This document shows, in pieces, positions 55,452-62,121 of a stretch of 64,000 nt of DNA. How positions within the stretch are numbered: the stretch's first letter is position 1; each line of letters begins with the position of its first letter. Below the pieces are notes generated by a model, which saw nothing but the letters and a program-made list of their open reading frames with translations, searched no databases and was not told the origin of the DNA. Location: NCBI GenBank assembly GCA_913060895.1, contig CAJXSN010000002.1, positions 124,001 to 188,000 on the forward strand, read 5' to 3'. A program made the position numbers and the translations under genes. This DNA is from an uncultured Sphingomonadaceae bacterium (GTDB lineage Bacteria; Pseudomonadota; Alphaproteobacteria; Sphingomonadales; Sphingomonadaceae).

Positions 55452-56855
55452 CTAGTCCTGCGAAGTCCGGCCTCCACCGCCGCCACCGCTGCGCCGGCGA
55501 TTGCCGCCACCGGAGCGACCGCCGCCAGACCGGCCACCACCCCCTTGGCCGCCGCTCTGACCGCCGCCTTGGCCGCCGCGGTTTGGCCGGCCGGCGCGTG
55601 ATGTGTGCTTGCGCTTGGGCGCGCCGTTCTTTGGCTTGGCCTGAACACGGCCGCGCTGCTGCTTGGGCGCAGGTTTGGTCGGGCCGACACCTTCCACAAC
55701 CGCGCGGAAATTTTCCGGCAAAGGCAGACGCTCGAACTCGGCATCCGTGGTCTTGTTGATGTCTTTCAGATACTGACGCTCGTCCTCGGCACAGAACGCA
55801 ATCGCGATCCCGTCCTTACCGGCACGCGCGGTGCGCCCGATACGGTGGACATATTGCTCCGGCACATTGGGCAGTTCGTAATTCAGCACATGGCTGACAC
55901 CCGGAATATCGATCCCGCGTGCAGCGACATCCGTCGCCACCAGAACCTTGACCCGGGCGCTTTTGAAATCATCCAGAGCGCGCTGGCGCTGTGGCTGGCT
56001 CTTATTACCGTGAATGGCGTTGGCGCTGATATTGGCCTGCGCCAGCTTCTTCACGATCCGGTCGCAACCATGCTTCGTGCGGGCAAACACCAGCACACGC
56101 TCCAGCTTACCGGGCGTTTCGTACCGGCCCGACAGGACCATCTCCAGCAGCGACTGCTTTTCGTCCTGCTGGACCATTATCAGATACTGGTCGATGCGCT
56201 CTGCGGTGGAGGCCGCAGGCGTGACGGAGACCTGCACCGGATTGGTCAGATAGTTCTTCGAGAGATCCTTGATGCTGGTCGGCATGGTGGCGCTGAACAG
56301 CAGGGTCTGGCGATCGGCGGGCAGCATCGGAACGATGCGCTTCAATGCATGGATAAAGCCGAGGTCGAGCATTTGATCCGCCTCGTCCAGCACCAGAATT
56401 TCCACGCTGCCAAGATTGAATGCCTTCTGGTCGATCAGATCGAGCAGACGGCCCGGTGTCGCCACCAGAATATCGGTGCCGCGGTGCAGCTTGTTCCGGT
56501 CCTTACCCACGGACGTGCCGCCGACGATGGACTGGACCTTCAGGCCCGCCATCGCGCCGTATTCACGGCTGCTTTCGGCAATCTGACCCGCCAGTTCACG
56601 GGTTGGGGCCAGCACCAGCATGCGGCAGGATTTGAACGGTGTCTGATTGTCCGCATCGCGCAGATTGTCGATGCTGGGCAGCATAAACGCCGCGGTTTTA
56701 CCGGTGCCGGTCTGGGCAATGCCCAGCAGATCGCGGCCCTCCAGCAGATGCGGGATCGACTGCTCCTGAATAGGGGTCGGCGTGGTGTAGCCCTTGAGAT
56801 CCAGCGCCTGACGGACAGGCTGCGACAGACCGAGCTGGTCGAATGTTTTTGTCAT
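55452..56855 (-). CDS. rhlE: DEAD-box RNA helicase (RhlE type)
   Basis: A 467-residue RNA helicase with the Q motif in YTTPTPIQEQSIP, Walker A AQTGTGKT (47-54), PTRELAGQ, DEAD (157-160), SAT (188-190) and HRIGRTARAG. The C-terminal 90 residues are basic and Gly/Arg/Ser-rich with repeated RSGGG units, suggesting non-specific RNA binding and a role in ribosome assembly, mRNA turnover or cold adaptation. The ATG at 56855 is where similarity begins. The upstream region carries a palindrome, listed separately. Confidence 0.93.
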   Translation of the reverse strand: MTKTFDQLGLSQPVRQALDLKGYTTPTPIQEQSIPHLLEGRDLLGIAQTGTGKTAAFMLPSIDNLRDADNQTPFKSCRMLVLAPTRELAGQIAESSREYGAMAGLKVQSIVGGTSVGKDRNKLHRGTDILVATPGRLLDLIDQKAFNLGSVEILVLDEADQMLDLGFIHALKRIVPMLPADRQTLLFSATMPTSIKDLSKNYLTNPVQVSVTPAASTAERIDQYLIMVQQDEKQSLLEMVLSGRYETPGKLERVLVFARTKHGCDRIVKKLAQANISANAIHGNKSQPQRQRALDDFKSARVKVLVATDVAARGIDIPGVSHVLNYELPNVPEQYVHRIGRTARAGKDGIAIAFCAEDERQYLKDINKTTDAEFERLPLPENFRAVVEGVGPTKPAPKQQRGRVQAKPKNGAPKRKHTSRAGRPNRGGQGGGQSGGQGGGGRSGGGRSGGGNRRRSGGGGGGRTSQD

Positions 56856-56942
56856 GATATGTGTATTGAACTCGCAATATAGATGCGGCGCGCTAGCGGC
56901 GATCCAACACGGATTCCGGGCGCGGCGCGGGGGTAAGGGCAA

Positions 56943-56967
56943 CCCATGAAAGTATTACTTTCATGGG
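56943..56967. repeat. perfect 11-bp-arm palindrome upstream of rhlE
   Basis: CCCATGAAAGT, ATT, then ACTTTCATGGG form an exact inverted repeat, 88-112 bases before the rhlE start. It could be a protein operator or a hairpin in the rhlE leader RNA. No T-run follows on the rhlE strand, so it is not a plain terminator there. Confidence 0.7.
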
Positions 56968-57133
56968 ACCCGAAGGATAACCACCCGCGTGAAAAGGGAA
57001 GTCTGGGAAAATAGAACCGAGAGGCTGCCGGGGCTTGTAGCGTGTCTCGCTACCGCCGCTTCACGCTGGCGGGCGTCTCGATAGTTGGCATATGGTGCAA
57101 TGCAGCGGGAAAGTCAAAGGAACCCTACTTTGC

Positions 57134-57220
57134 TTGACACTTTTGACACTGTGTCAACCAAGATATTCGGCTTACATATCTGATATCACTTGAAATAGCT
57201 CTGATGGATTTAATTGACAC
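57134..57220. promoter_or_regulatory. cluster of TTGACAC boxes including a perfect palindrome
   Basis: TTGACAC occurs at 57134-57140, 57143-57149 and 57214-57220, and its complement GTGTCAA at 57151-57157. The second and third sites form the perfect palindrome TTGACACTGTGTCAA (57143-57157), the size and symmetry of a TetR-type operator. The TTGACA also equals a -35 hexamer, but I see no convincing -10. The regulated gene is unclear: rhlE lies 279 bases leftward and the hairpin region lies to the right. Confidence 0.45.
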
Positions 57221-57224
57221 ATTC

Positions 57225-57350
57225 TCTCTCCGATGGCCTGCGGGAGCTGCAGAAAGGCATCGGCCCGATCGGGTTCGTTATATCCCAGACACCGCTCTGT
57301 AGGACAGCGAAACCCGGTTTCAGGCGCTTACGGTGCCGAACGGTTTTTCC
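57225..57350 (+). ncRNA. candidate structured RNA ending in a terminator, family unknown
   Basis: Consecutive hairpins lie on the plus strand with no supported reading frame: CCGATGGCCT pairing with AGGCATCGG (57230-57263), the self-complementary CCCGATCGGG (57264-57273), CGCT.TGT pairing with ACAGCG (57293-57309), and a terminal stem followed by TTTTT. This suggests a small RNA of roughly 125 nt. I compared it by eye with 6S RNA, SRP RNA, tmRNA and RNase P features and found no match. The 5' end and promoter are not defined. Confidence 0.3.
57314..57348 (+). terminator. terminator-like hairpin in the long intergenic region
   Basis: CCGGTTTCAGGCGC and GTGCCGAACGG form an imperfect stem with core GGCGC/GTGCC and loop TTACG, followed by TTTTT (57344-57348). 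The T-run is only on the plus strand. Confidence 0.5.
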
Positions 57351-57420
57351 CTTCTATTCCAAGACCAAGAATTACGGGACTCAAACGCCCACCTATTGGG
57401 CCGGGAGACCAGTCACCCAC

Positions 57421-57453
57421 CACCGTTCGTCCTGAGCTTGTCGAAGGACGCGC
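57421..57453. repeat. left inverted repeat flanking the GIY-YIG pseudogene (REP-like)
   Basis: CACCGTTCGTCCTGAGCTTG and the following TCGAAGGACGCGC form the left arm. Its complement matches the right copy at 57770-57803 with one substitution and one inserted G. Each copy also contains an internal imperfect palindrome (CGTCCT...AGGACG), like REP elements. The repeat is of the type scattered through sphingomonad genomes. Confidence 0.75.
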
Positions 57454-57474
57454 ACCAACGGTAGAACCAAGAGA

Positions 57475-57762
57475 ATGGCCTTCCACACCTACATACTGAG
57501 ATGCAATGACGGCTCTTACTACACTGGCCACAGCGAGAATTTCGAACTGCGCATAGCCCAGCACTAGGCCGGAGGAACCGGAGGCTACACCGCCGTTCGC
57601 CGCCCGGTGACGCTGGTGTGGTCAGACAGCTTCCCTACCCGCGAGGAAGCGTTGTCCGCAGAACGCCGTATCAAAGGCTGGACCCGCGCCAAGAAGGAAG
57701 CGCTGATACGCGGCGACTGGGAGGAAATCCGGCGTTTATCCAGGAACCGGCAAAGTGACTAA
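57475..57762 (+). pseudogene. GIY-YIG nuclease family gene with premature amber codon
   Basis: A 96-codon frame with one internal TAG at 57565-57567. It encodes MAFHTYILRCNDGSYYTGHS (the Y-[IL] and Y-[YT]-G pair of the GIY-YIG fold) and, after the stop, AGGTGGYTAVRRPVTLVWSD and EALSAERRIKGWTRAKKEAL, the conserved second half of UvrC-like/YhbQ small nucleases. Relatives have Gln or Glu after AQH, so CAG to TAG is the simplest explanation. It lies wholly between the inverted repeats at 57421 and 57770. A sequencing error or stop readthrough is possible. Confidence 0.82.
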
Positions 57763-57769
57763 AGTCAGC

Positions 57770-57803
57770 GCGCGTCCTTCGACAGGCTCAGGACGAACGG
57801 GTG
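57770..57803. repeat. right inverted repeat flanking the GIY-YIG pseudogene (REP-like)
   Basis: GCGCGTCCTTCGACAGGCTC and the following AGGACGAACGGGTG form the right arm, seven bases past the pseudogene's final stop. It is inverted relative to the left copy. Together the arms and the enclosed frame form a cassette of about 380 bases. The remaining 72 bases to the pgi stop hold nothing recognisable. Confidence 0.75.
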
Positions 57804-57875
57804 TTGTGGGCCCAGCCGCTTTGATCACTTGGCGCATCCTCTGATCAGCTGAGCGTTGTGATGGCTCGTCCTCTG

Positions 57876-59417
57876 TTACCCCAACCCAGCCGCTTCCAAC
57901 AGCGCCCGCGTGCTCGCATCGAACTCCGCCTCACCGCCCTCAATGTCGTTCGCCATCTTCTTCCCCAGCTCCACGCCGAACTGATCGAACGGATTGATCC
58001 CCAGCAGCACGGCGTTCGCAAATGTCCGGTGCTCGTGGAAGGCGATCAGGGCGCCAAGGGCAGCGGCGTCCAGATCATCCGCCAGCATGGCGGCGCTGGG
58101 GCGGTTGCCGGGGAAGGCGCGGGCGGGGTCTTTTCCGTCTGATGCCATATTGCCGCCGGCCATCAGCGCGGCGCCCTGGGCGAAGCAATTGGTCAGCAGG
58201 ATGCGGTGGTGGACAGGGTCCAGTTCGTCGCCCGGCGCGATGCTGGCGATGAAGTCCACCGGGATCAGATGCGTGCCCTGATGCAGCAGCTGGAACACGG
58301 CGTGCTGGGCATCTGTGCCCACCCCGCCCCATGTGATCGCAGCGGTTGGGCCTTCGACCGGTTCGCCCTCCACCGTCACGCGCTTGCCGTTGGATTCCAT
58401 CTCCAGCTGCTGGAGGTAGCTGGGGAACAGGCCGAACCGTTCGTCATAGGCGAACACGGCCCGCGTCTGGCAGCCGCGCACACGGCTGTAATACTGATCG
58501 GCAAAGGCAGCGCGCAGCGGCAGGTTCGCGCGGCCTTCGGTTTCGGCAAAATGCGCATCGACCGCCGCAGCGCCCGCCAGCATCGCCTCGAATTCATCCC
58601 AGCCTGCGCCCAGCGCCACCGGAAATCCGATGCTGGACCACAGCGAATACCGCCCGCCGACCGTTTCCATAAACGGCAGGATGCGGGTTTCATCGACGCC
58701 CCATTCTACTGCCTTTTCAGGATTAGCGGTCAACGCCACCACGCGGCCACCGGGATCGTCCACTCCATTATCGCCCAACCATTTCAGCGCGCTGGTAGCG
58801 TTGGTCATCGTCTCGATAGTGGTGAAGGTCTTGCTGGCGACAGCAATCATCGTGGTCGCAGGGTCGCATGCAGCAAACGCCTGCTCCAGCGCCACGCCGT
58901 CGATATTCGACACCACTTGGACATCCACCAGTGCCAGATCGCGGGTCAGCGCATCCACCGCCAGCGCCGGGCCTAGCGCGCTGCCGCCTATGCCGATATG
59001 GATCAGGTGCTTTACCTCGCCCAGCGCGCCCTGATGGATTGCCTCCACCAGCAGCTTCATTCGCAGAAGCAGCGCCTGCGCTTCTTCCACGCTCGCTTCC
59101 GCTCCGGTGCCGCGCGTTGCGGTGTGCTCCGCCGCACGGCCTTCGGTGACATTGATCGTCGCACCCGACAGCAGCTCGGCACGTCTTGCGGCAAACCCGC
59201 GCGCTTCGGCCAGCATCTCGAACCCGTCCAGCAGGCCATCATCAAGATGTGTCTTCGACCAATCGAACAGAATGCCGCCTGCCGTCAGCTCCTCCCCCCA
59301 TTCGATCCGGCCCGAAAATTTCGCCACTCGCGCGTCATCGGCTGCAAACAGCGCCTCCAGCGTGTGCTGTTCCCGGGCCTTGATGTCCGCCCATGCCTGA
59401 TCGATGTTGGAAGCCAT
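57876..59417 (-). CDS. pgi: glucose-6-phosphate isomerase
   Basis: A 513-residue enzyme interconverting glucose-6-phosphate and fructose-6-phosphate. Signatures are IGIGGSALGPALAVDALT, VASKTFTTIETMTNA for the phosphate site, GGRYSLWSSIGFPVAL and the C-terminal GINPFDQFGVELGKKMA. The ATG at 59417 gives the usual N-terminus, and the in-frame extension to 59501 overlaps the divergent lepB start region. The pgi and lepB starts are 53 bases apart. Confidence 0.96.
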   Translation of the reverse strand: MASNIDQAWADIKAREQHTLEALFAADDARVAKFSGRIEWGEELTAGGILFDWSKTHLDDGLLDGFEMLAEARGFAARRAELLSGATINVTEGRAAEHTATRGTGAEASVEEAQALLLRMKLLVEAIHQGALGEVKHLIHIGIGGSALGPALAVDALTRDLALVDVQVVSNIDGVALEQAFAACDPATTMIAVASKTFTTIETMTNATSALKWLGDNGVDDPGGRVVALTANPEKAVEWGVDETRILPFMETVGGRYSLWSSIGFPVALGAGWDEFEAMLAGAAAVDAHFAETEGRANLPLRAAFADQYYSRVRGCQTRAVFAYDERFGLFPSYLQQLEMESNGKRVTVEGEPVEGPTAAITWGGVGTDAQHAVFQLLHQGTHLIPVDFIASIAPGDELDPVHHRILLTNCFAQGAALMAGGNMASDGKDPARAFPGNRPSAAMLADDLDAAALGALIAFHEHRTFANAVLLGINPFDQFGVELGKKMANDIEGGEAEFDASTRALLEAAGLG

Positions 59418-59470
59418 ATTCTGACGTTTTCCTTTTGCCGCTGGTCCCGCCTCGCCTAAAGACCCCATCA

Positions 59471-60301
59471 ATGGTTGAAAAGACGCAAAACCCAGAAGCA
59501 TCGTCCGGTCAGAAGCCTGAGAAGCAGGAAACCGCGGGCAGTTTTTTGCGTTTCATCCTGCTGGTCGCGCTGGGCGCCCTCGCCTTTCGCAGCTTTGCCT
59601 TTTCGCTGTTCAACATTCCGAGCGAGAGCATGCTGCCGCGCCTGATGAACGGCGATTATCTGATCGCGTCGAAATGGCCGTACGGGTTTACCAGCAATTC
59701 CCTGCCCTTCGACCTGCCGCTGATACCGGGCCGTTGGTTTGCCAGCCAGCCCGAACGTGGCGATATCGTTATCTTCAAGCATCCGGTCGACGGAACGGAT
59801 TACGTAAAGCGCGCCATCGGCCTGCCCGGCGATACGGTGGAACTGCGGAACGGGCGGGTCATCCTGAACGGGAAACGCCTGCCGCGCGAAAAGCTGGATG
59901 ATTTTCTCATCCCCGTATCTGCCAATACGCGCTGTTCGTGGGGTGCGAAGAGCGAGCACCAGCCCGATGGCCGTATCATGTGCCGATATACCCGCTATCA
60001 AGAACGCCTGCCCAGCGGCCGCACGTACGAAACGCTCGATTTTGGTCGCCTGCCGCAGGATGACTTTCCCGAAATCACCGTGCCCGCCGGGAATATGTTC
60101 CTTATGGGCGACAACCGCGACAATTCGCAGGACAGCCGCTTCATGCCCACCGCTGGCGGGGGCGTCGGGCTGGTTCCGCAAGGGTTGCTGGTGGGCCGCG
60201 CAGAGACGATCGTTTTCTCCACCGATGGCGGCGCGGAATTGCTGCGCCCCGGTTCGTGGTTTTCTGCAACACGCTGGCAGCGTATGGGGGACGGGTTATG
60301 A
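59471..60301 (+). CDS. lepB: signal peptidase I
   Basis: A 276-residue membrane protease that removes signal peptides. One N-terminal transmembrane helix (about 24-46) precedes the catalytic Ser53 in IPSESMLP. The general-base lysine is Lys113 in DYVKRAIGLPGD, and MGDNRDNSQDSR is box E. The ATG at 59471 is taken because the family N-terminus is short and charged. The stop overlaps the rnc start as ATGA. Confidence 0.95.
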   Translation: MVEKTQNPEASSGQKPEKQETAGSFLRFILLVALGALAFRSFAFSLFNIPSESMLPRLMNGDYLIASKWPYGFTSNSLPFDLPLIPGRWFASQPERGDIVIFKHPVDGTDYVKRAIGLPGDTVELRNGRVILNGKRLPREKLDDFLIPVSANTRCSWGAKSEHQPDGRIMCRYTRYQERLPSGRTYETLDFGRLPQDDFPEITVPAGNMFLMGDNRDNSQDSRFMPTAGGGVGLVPQGLLVGRAETIVFSTDGGAELLRPGSWFSATRWQRMGDGL

Positions 60302-60981
60302 TCAAGCCCACCACCGAACTGGCCGCGCGAACACGGCAATGGCTGATTGAAAACGGCTTCACTGTGAAGGACGATGCCCTGTGGCTGGCCGCCCTCACCC
60401 ACGGCAGTACAGGTGCGAAACGCGATTATCAGCGGCTGGAATTCCTGGGCGACCGGGTGTTGGGGCTGACCGTTGCCGACTGGCTGTTCGAGCGGAACCC
60501 GGGCGCGGAAGGCCAGCTGGCGCAGCGCCTAAACGTCCTCGTCAGCAAGGGCAATTGTGCCGCGGTGGCCCGCGAACTGGGCGCAAGCGAGCATATCCTG
60601 CTGGGTAAACAAGCCCGGGAAGATGGCGCTGCCAACAGCAACAATGTGCTGGGCGATGTTACAGAATCCTTGCTGGGCGCGAATTTCCTCGATGCGGGCT
60701 TCGACGCGACCCGCACACTGATCCACGCGCTGTGGAACAACCAGCTGGAAGGCGACACCGGGCGTTCCAAACACCCCAAAAGCGCGCTGCAAGAATGGGC
60801 CGCCGGCAACCAGCATCGCGGGCCTGAATACGAACTGGTCGACCGTTCCGGCCCCGACCATTCCCTGCGCTTCACCGTCCGGGTAACTGTGCCGAAGGTG
60901 GGCCACGCAGAGGCCACTGAAGCCAGCAAGCGCGAAGCGGAAACCTCCGCTGCCAAAGCCTTTATGAAGCAATACGGATAA
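60298..60981 (+). CDS. rnc: ribonuclease III
   Basis: A 227-residue double-strand-specific endoribonuclease that processes rRNA and regulatory RNAs. The signature DYQRLEFLGDRVLGL (43-57) and the second metal-binding helix DVTESLLGANFLDAG form the catalytic domain, and a double-stranded RNA-binding domain begins near KSALQEWAAG and ends EAETSAAKAFMKQYG. The start overlaps the lepB stop by four bases. Together with era this is the conserved lepB-rnc-era operon. Confidence 0.96.
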   Translation: MIKPTTELAARTRQWLIENGFTVKDDALWLAALTHGSTGAKRDYQRLEFLGDRVLGLTVADWLFERNPGAEGQLAQRLNVLVSKGNCAAVARELGASEHILLGKQAREDGAANSNNVLGDVTESLLGANFLDAGFDATRTLIHALWNNQLEGDTGRSKHPKSALQEWAAGNQHRGPEYELVDRSGPDHSLRFTVRVTVPKVGHAEATEASKREAETSAAKAFMKQYG

Positions 60982-61023
60982 TCATCCGCACCCCTTGAAC
61001 GCCCGACCAGAACGGAAAACTGC

Positions 61024-61938
61024 ATGTCTGAAACCACAACGAAATGCGGCGTAGTCGCCGTGATCGGTGCGCCCAATGCGGGCAAGTCCACGCTGGTCAA
61101 CCAGCTGGTCGGCCAGAAAGTCGCAATCACCAGCGCCAAGGCACAGACCACCCGCGCCCGGATGCTGGGCATAGCCTTGCACGGAAGCGCGGGGGGCAAG
61201 ACCCAGATGATCCTGGTCGACACACCCGGCATTTTTGCGCCCAAGCGCAAGCTGGACCGCGCGATGGTGACGGCGGCATGGGACGGTACGCAGAGCGCCG
61301 ATGCGGTGTTGCTGCTAGTCGATCCTATCAAGCAGCGGCGGCACGAACTGGAACCGCTGGTAGAGGCGCTGGCCAAGCGGCCCGAGCGAAAGATCCTCGT
61401 TCTGAACAAGGTGGACAAGGCCAAGAAAGAACCGCTGCTGGCGCTGGCCGAAGACCTGAACGCGAAGGCCGAATTTACCGAGATTTACTTCATCAGTGCG
61501 CTTACCGGTGACGGGGTGCCGGAATTGAAAGACGCGCTCTCCGCGATGATGCCCGAGGCCGAGTGGATGTATCCCGAGGATCAGGTCAGCGACGCGTCGG
61601 AGCGCCTGCTGGCCACCGAAATTACTCGCGAGCAACTTTACCAACAGCTGCATGACGAACTGCCCTACGACAGCGCCGTGCGCCCCGAAAGCTACACCCA
61701 GCGGCCCGACGGCAGCGTGGAAATCCGCCAGCAAATCGTAATCGGCCGCGACAGCCAGAAACCTATTGTGCTGGGCAAAGGCGGCAGCATGATCAAGAGC
61801 ATCGGCGAGGCCGCGCGCAAGGAATTGTCAGAGATGCTGGGCGTGAAGGTCCACCTGTTCCTGCACGTCAAAGTCGACGAGAAATGGGACGAGGATAAGG
61901 AAGTTTACGAAGAAATCGGCTTGGAGTGGAAGGGGTAG
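61024..61938 (+). CDS. era: GTPase Era
   Basis: A 304-residue GTPase for 16S rRNA maturation and small-subunit assembly. The G1 loop GAPNAGKS is at 15-22, DTPGI is G3 and NKVDK is G4. The C-terminal KH domain has VLGKGGSMIKSIGEAARKEL, which binds the 3' end of 16S rRNA. It follows rnc after 42 bases. It ends directly against the convergent small basic-protein gene. Confidence 0.97.
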   Translation: MSETTTKCGVVAVIGAPNAGKSTLVNQLVGQKVAITSAKAQTTRARMLGIALHGSAGGKTQMILVDTPGIFAPKRKLDRAMVTAAWDGTQSADAVLLLVDPIKQRRHELEPLVEALAKRPERKILVLNKVDKAKKEPLLALAEDLNAKAEFTEIYFISALTGDGVPELKDALSAMMPEAEWMYPEDQVSDASERLLATEITREQLYQQLHDELPYDSAVRPESYTQRPDGSVEIRQQIVIGRDSQKPIVLGKGGSMIKSIGEAARKELSEMLGVKVHLFLHVKVDEKWDEDKEVYEEIGLEWKG

Positions 61939-62121
61939 TTACCGCTTCTTAGCAATCGCGATCTTCTGCTGCTTGGCGAAGGTCTTGGTGGATTCCTCGC
62001 TACGGTTCAGGGCCTTGGCGATTTGTTTGATGCCTTGGCCCTTACCGGCGAGGAGCTTGAGCTTGCCCGCTTCCTCGCCGGTCCAGGGTTGTTTGTGCCG
62101 CTCGAAGCGTTCTTTACCCAT
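61939..62121 (-). CDS. small basic helix-turn-helix-like protein
   Basis: A 60-residue lysine-rich protein. KQPWTGEEAGKLKLLAGKGQ followed by IKQIAKALNRSEESTKTFAK resembles a SANT/Myb or sigma-like helix-turn-helix (W-T-xxE, then QIAKALNRSxxS), suggesting DNA binding. No named family was assigned. Its start codon shares one base with the topA stop (TGATG), so it is probably translated by coupling to topA. Confidence 0.7.
   Translation of the reverse strand: MGKERFERHKQPWTGEEAGKLKLLAGKGQGIKQIAKALNRSEESTKTFAKQQKIAIAKKR

Noticed and set aside
57225-57350. 6S RNA, SRP RNA or tmRNA
   Set aside because: The 5' and 3' ends do not form a 6S-like closing stem, the SRP tetraloop core GGAAGCA is absent, and no tmRNA tRNA-like domain is seen.
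57214-57499. Small plus-strand reading frames of 73 and 88 codons
   Set aside because: They run through hairpins and the REP-like repeat (giving the RPELVEG-type peptide common to repeat-derived artefacts) and have no family resemblance.
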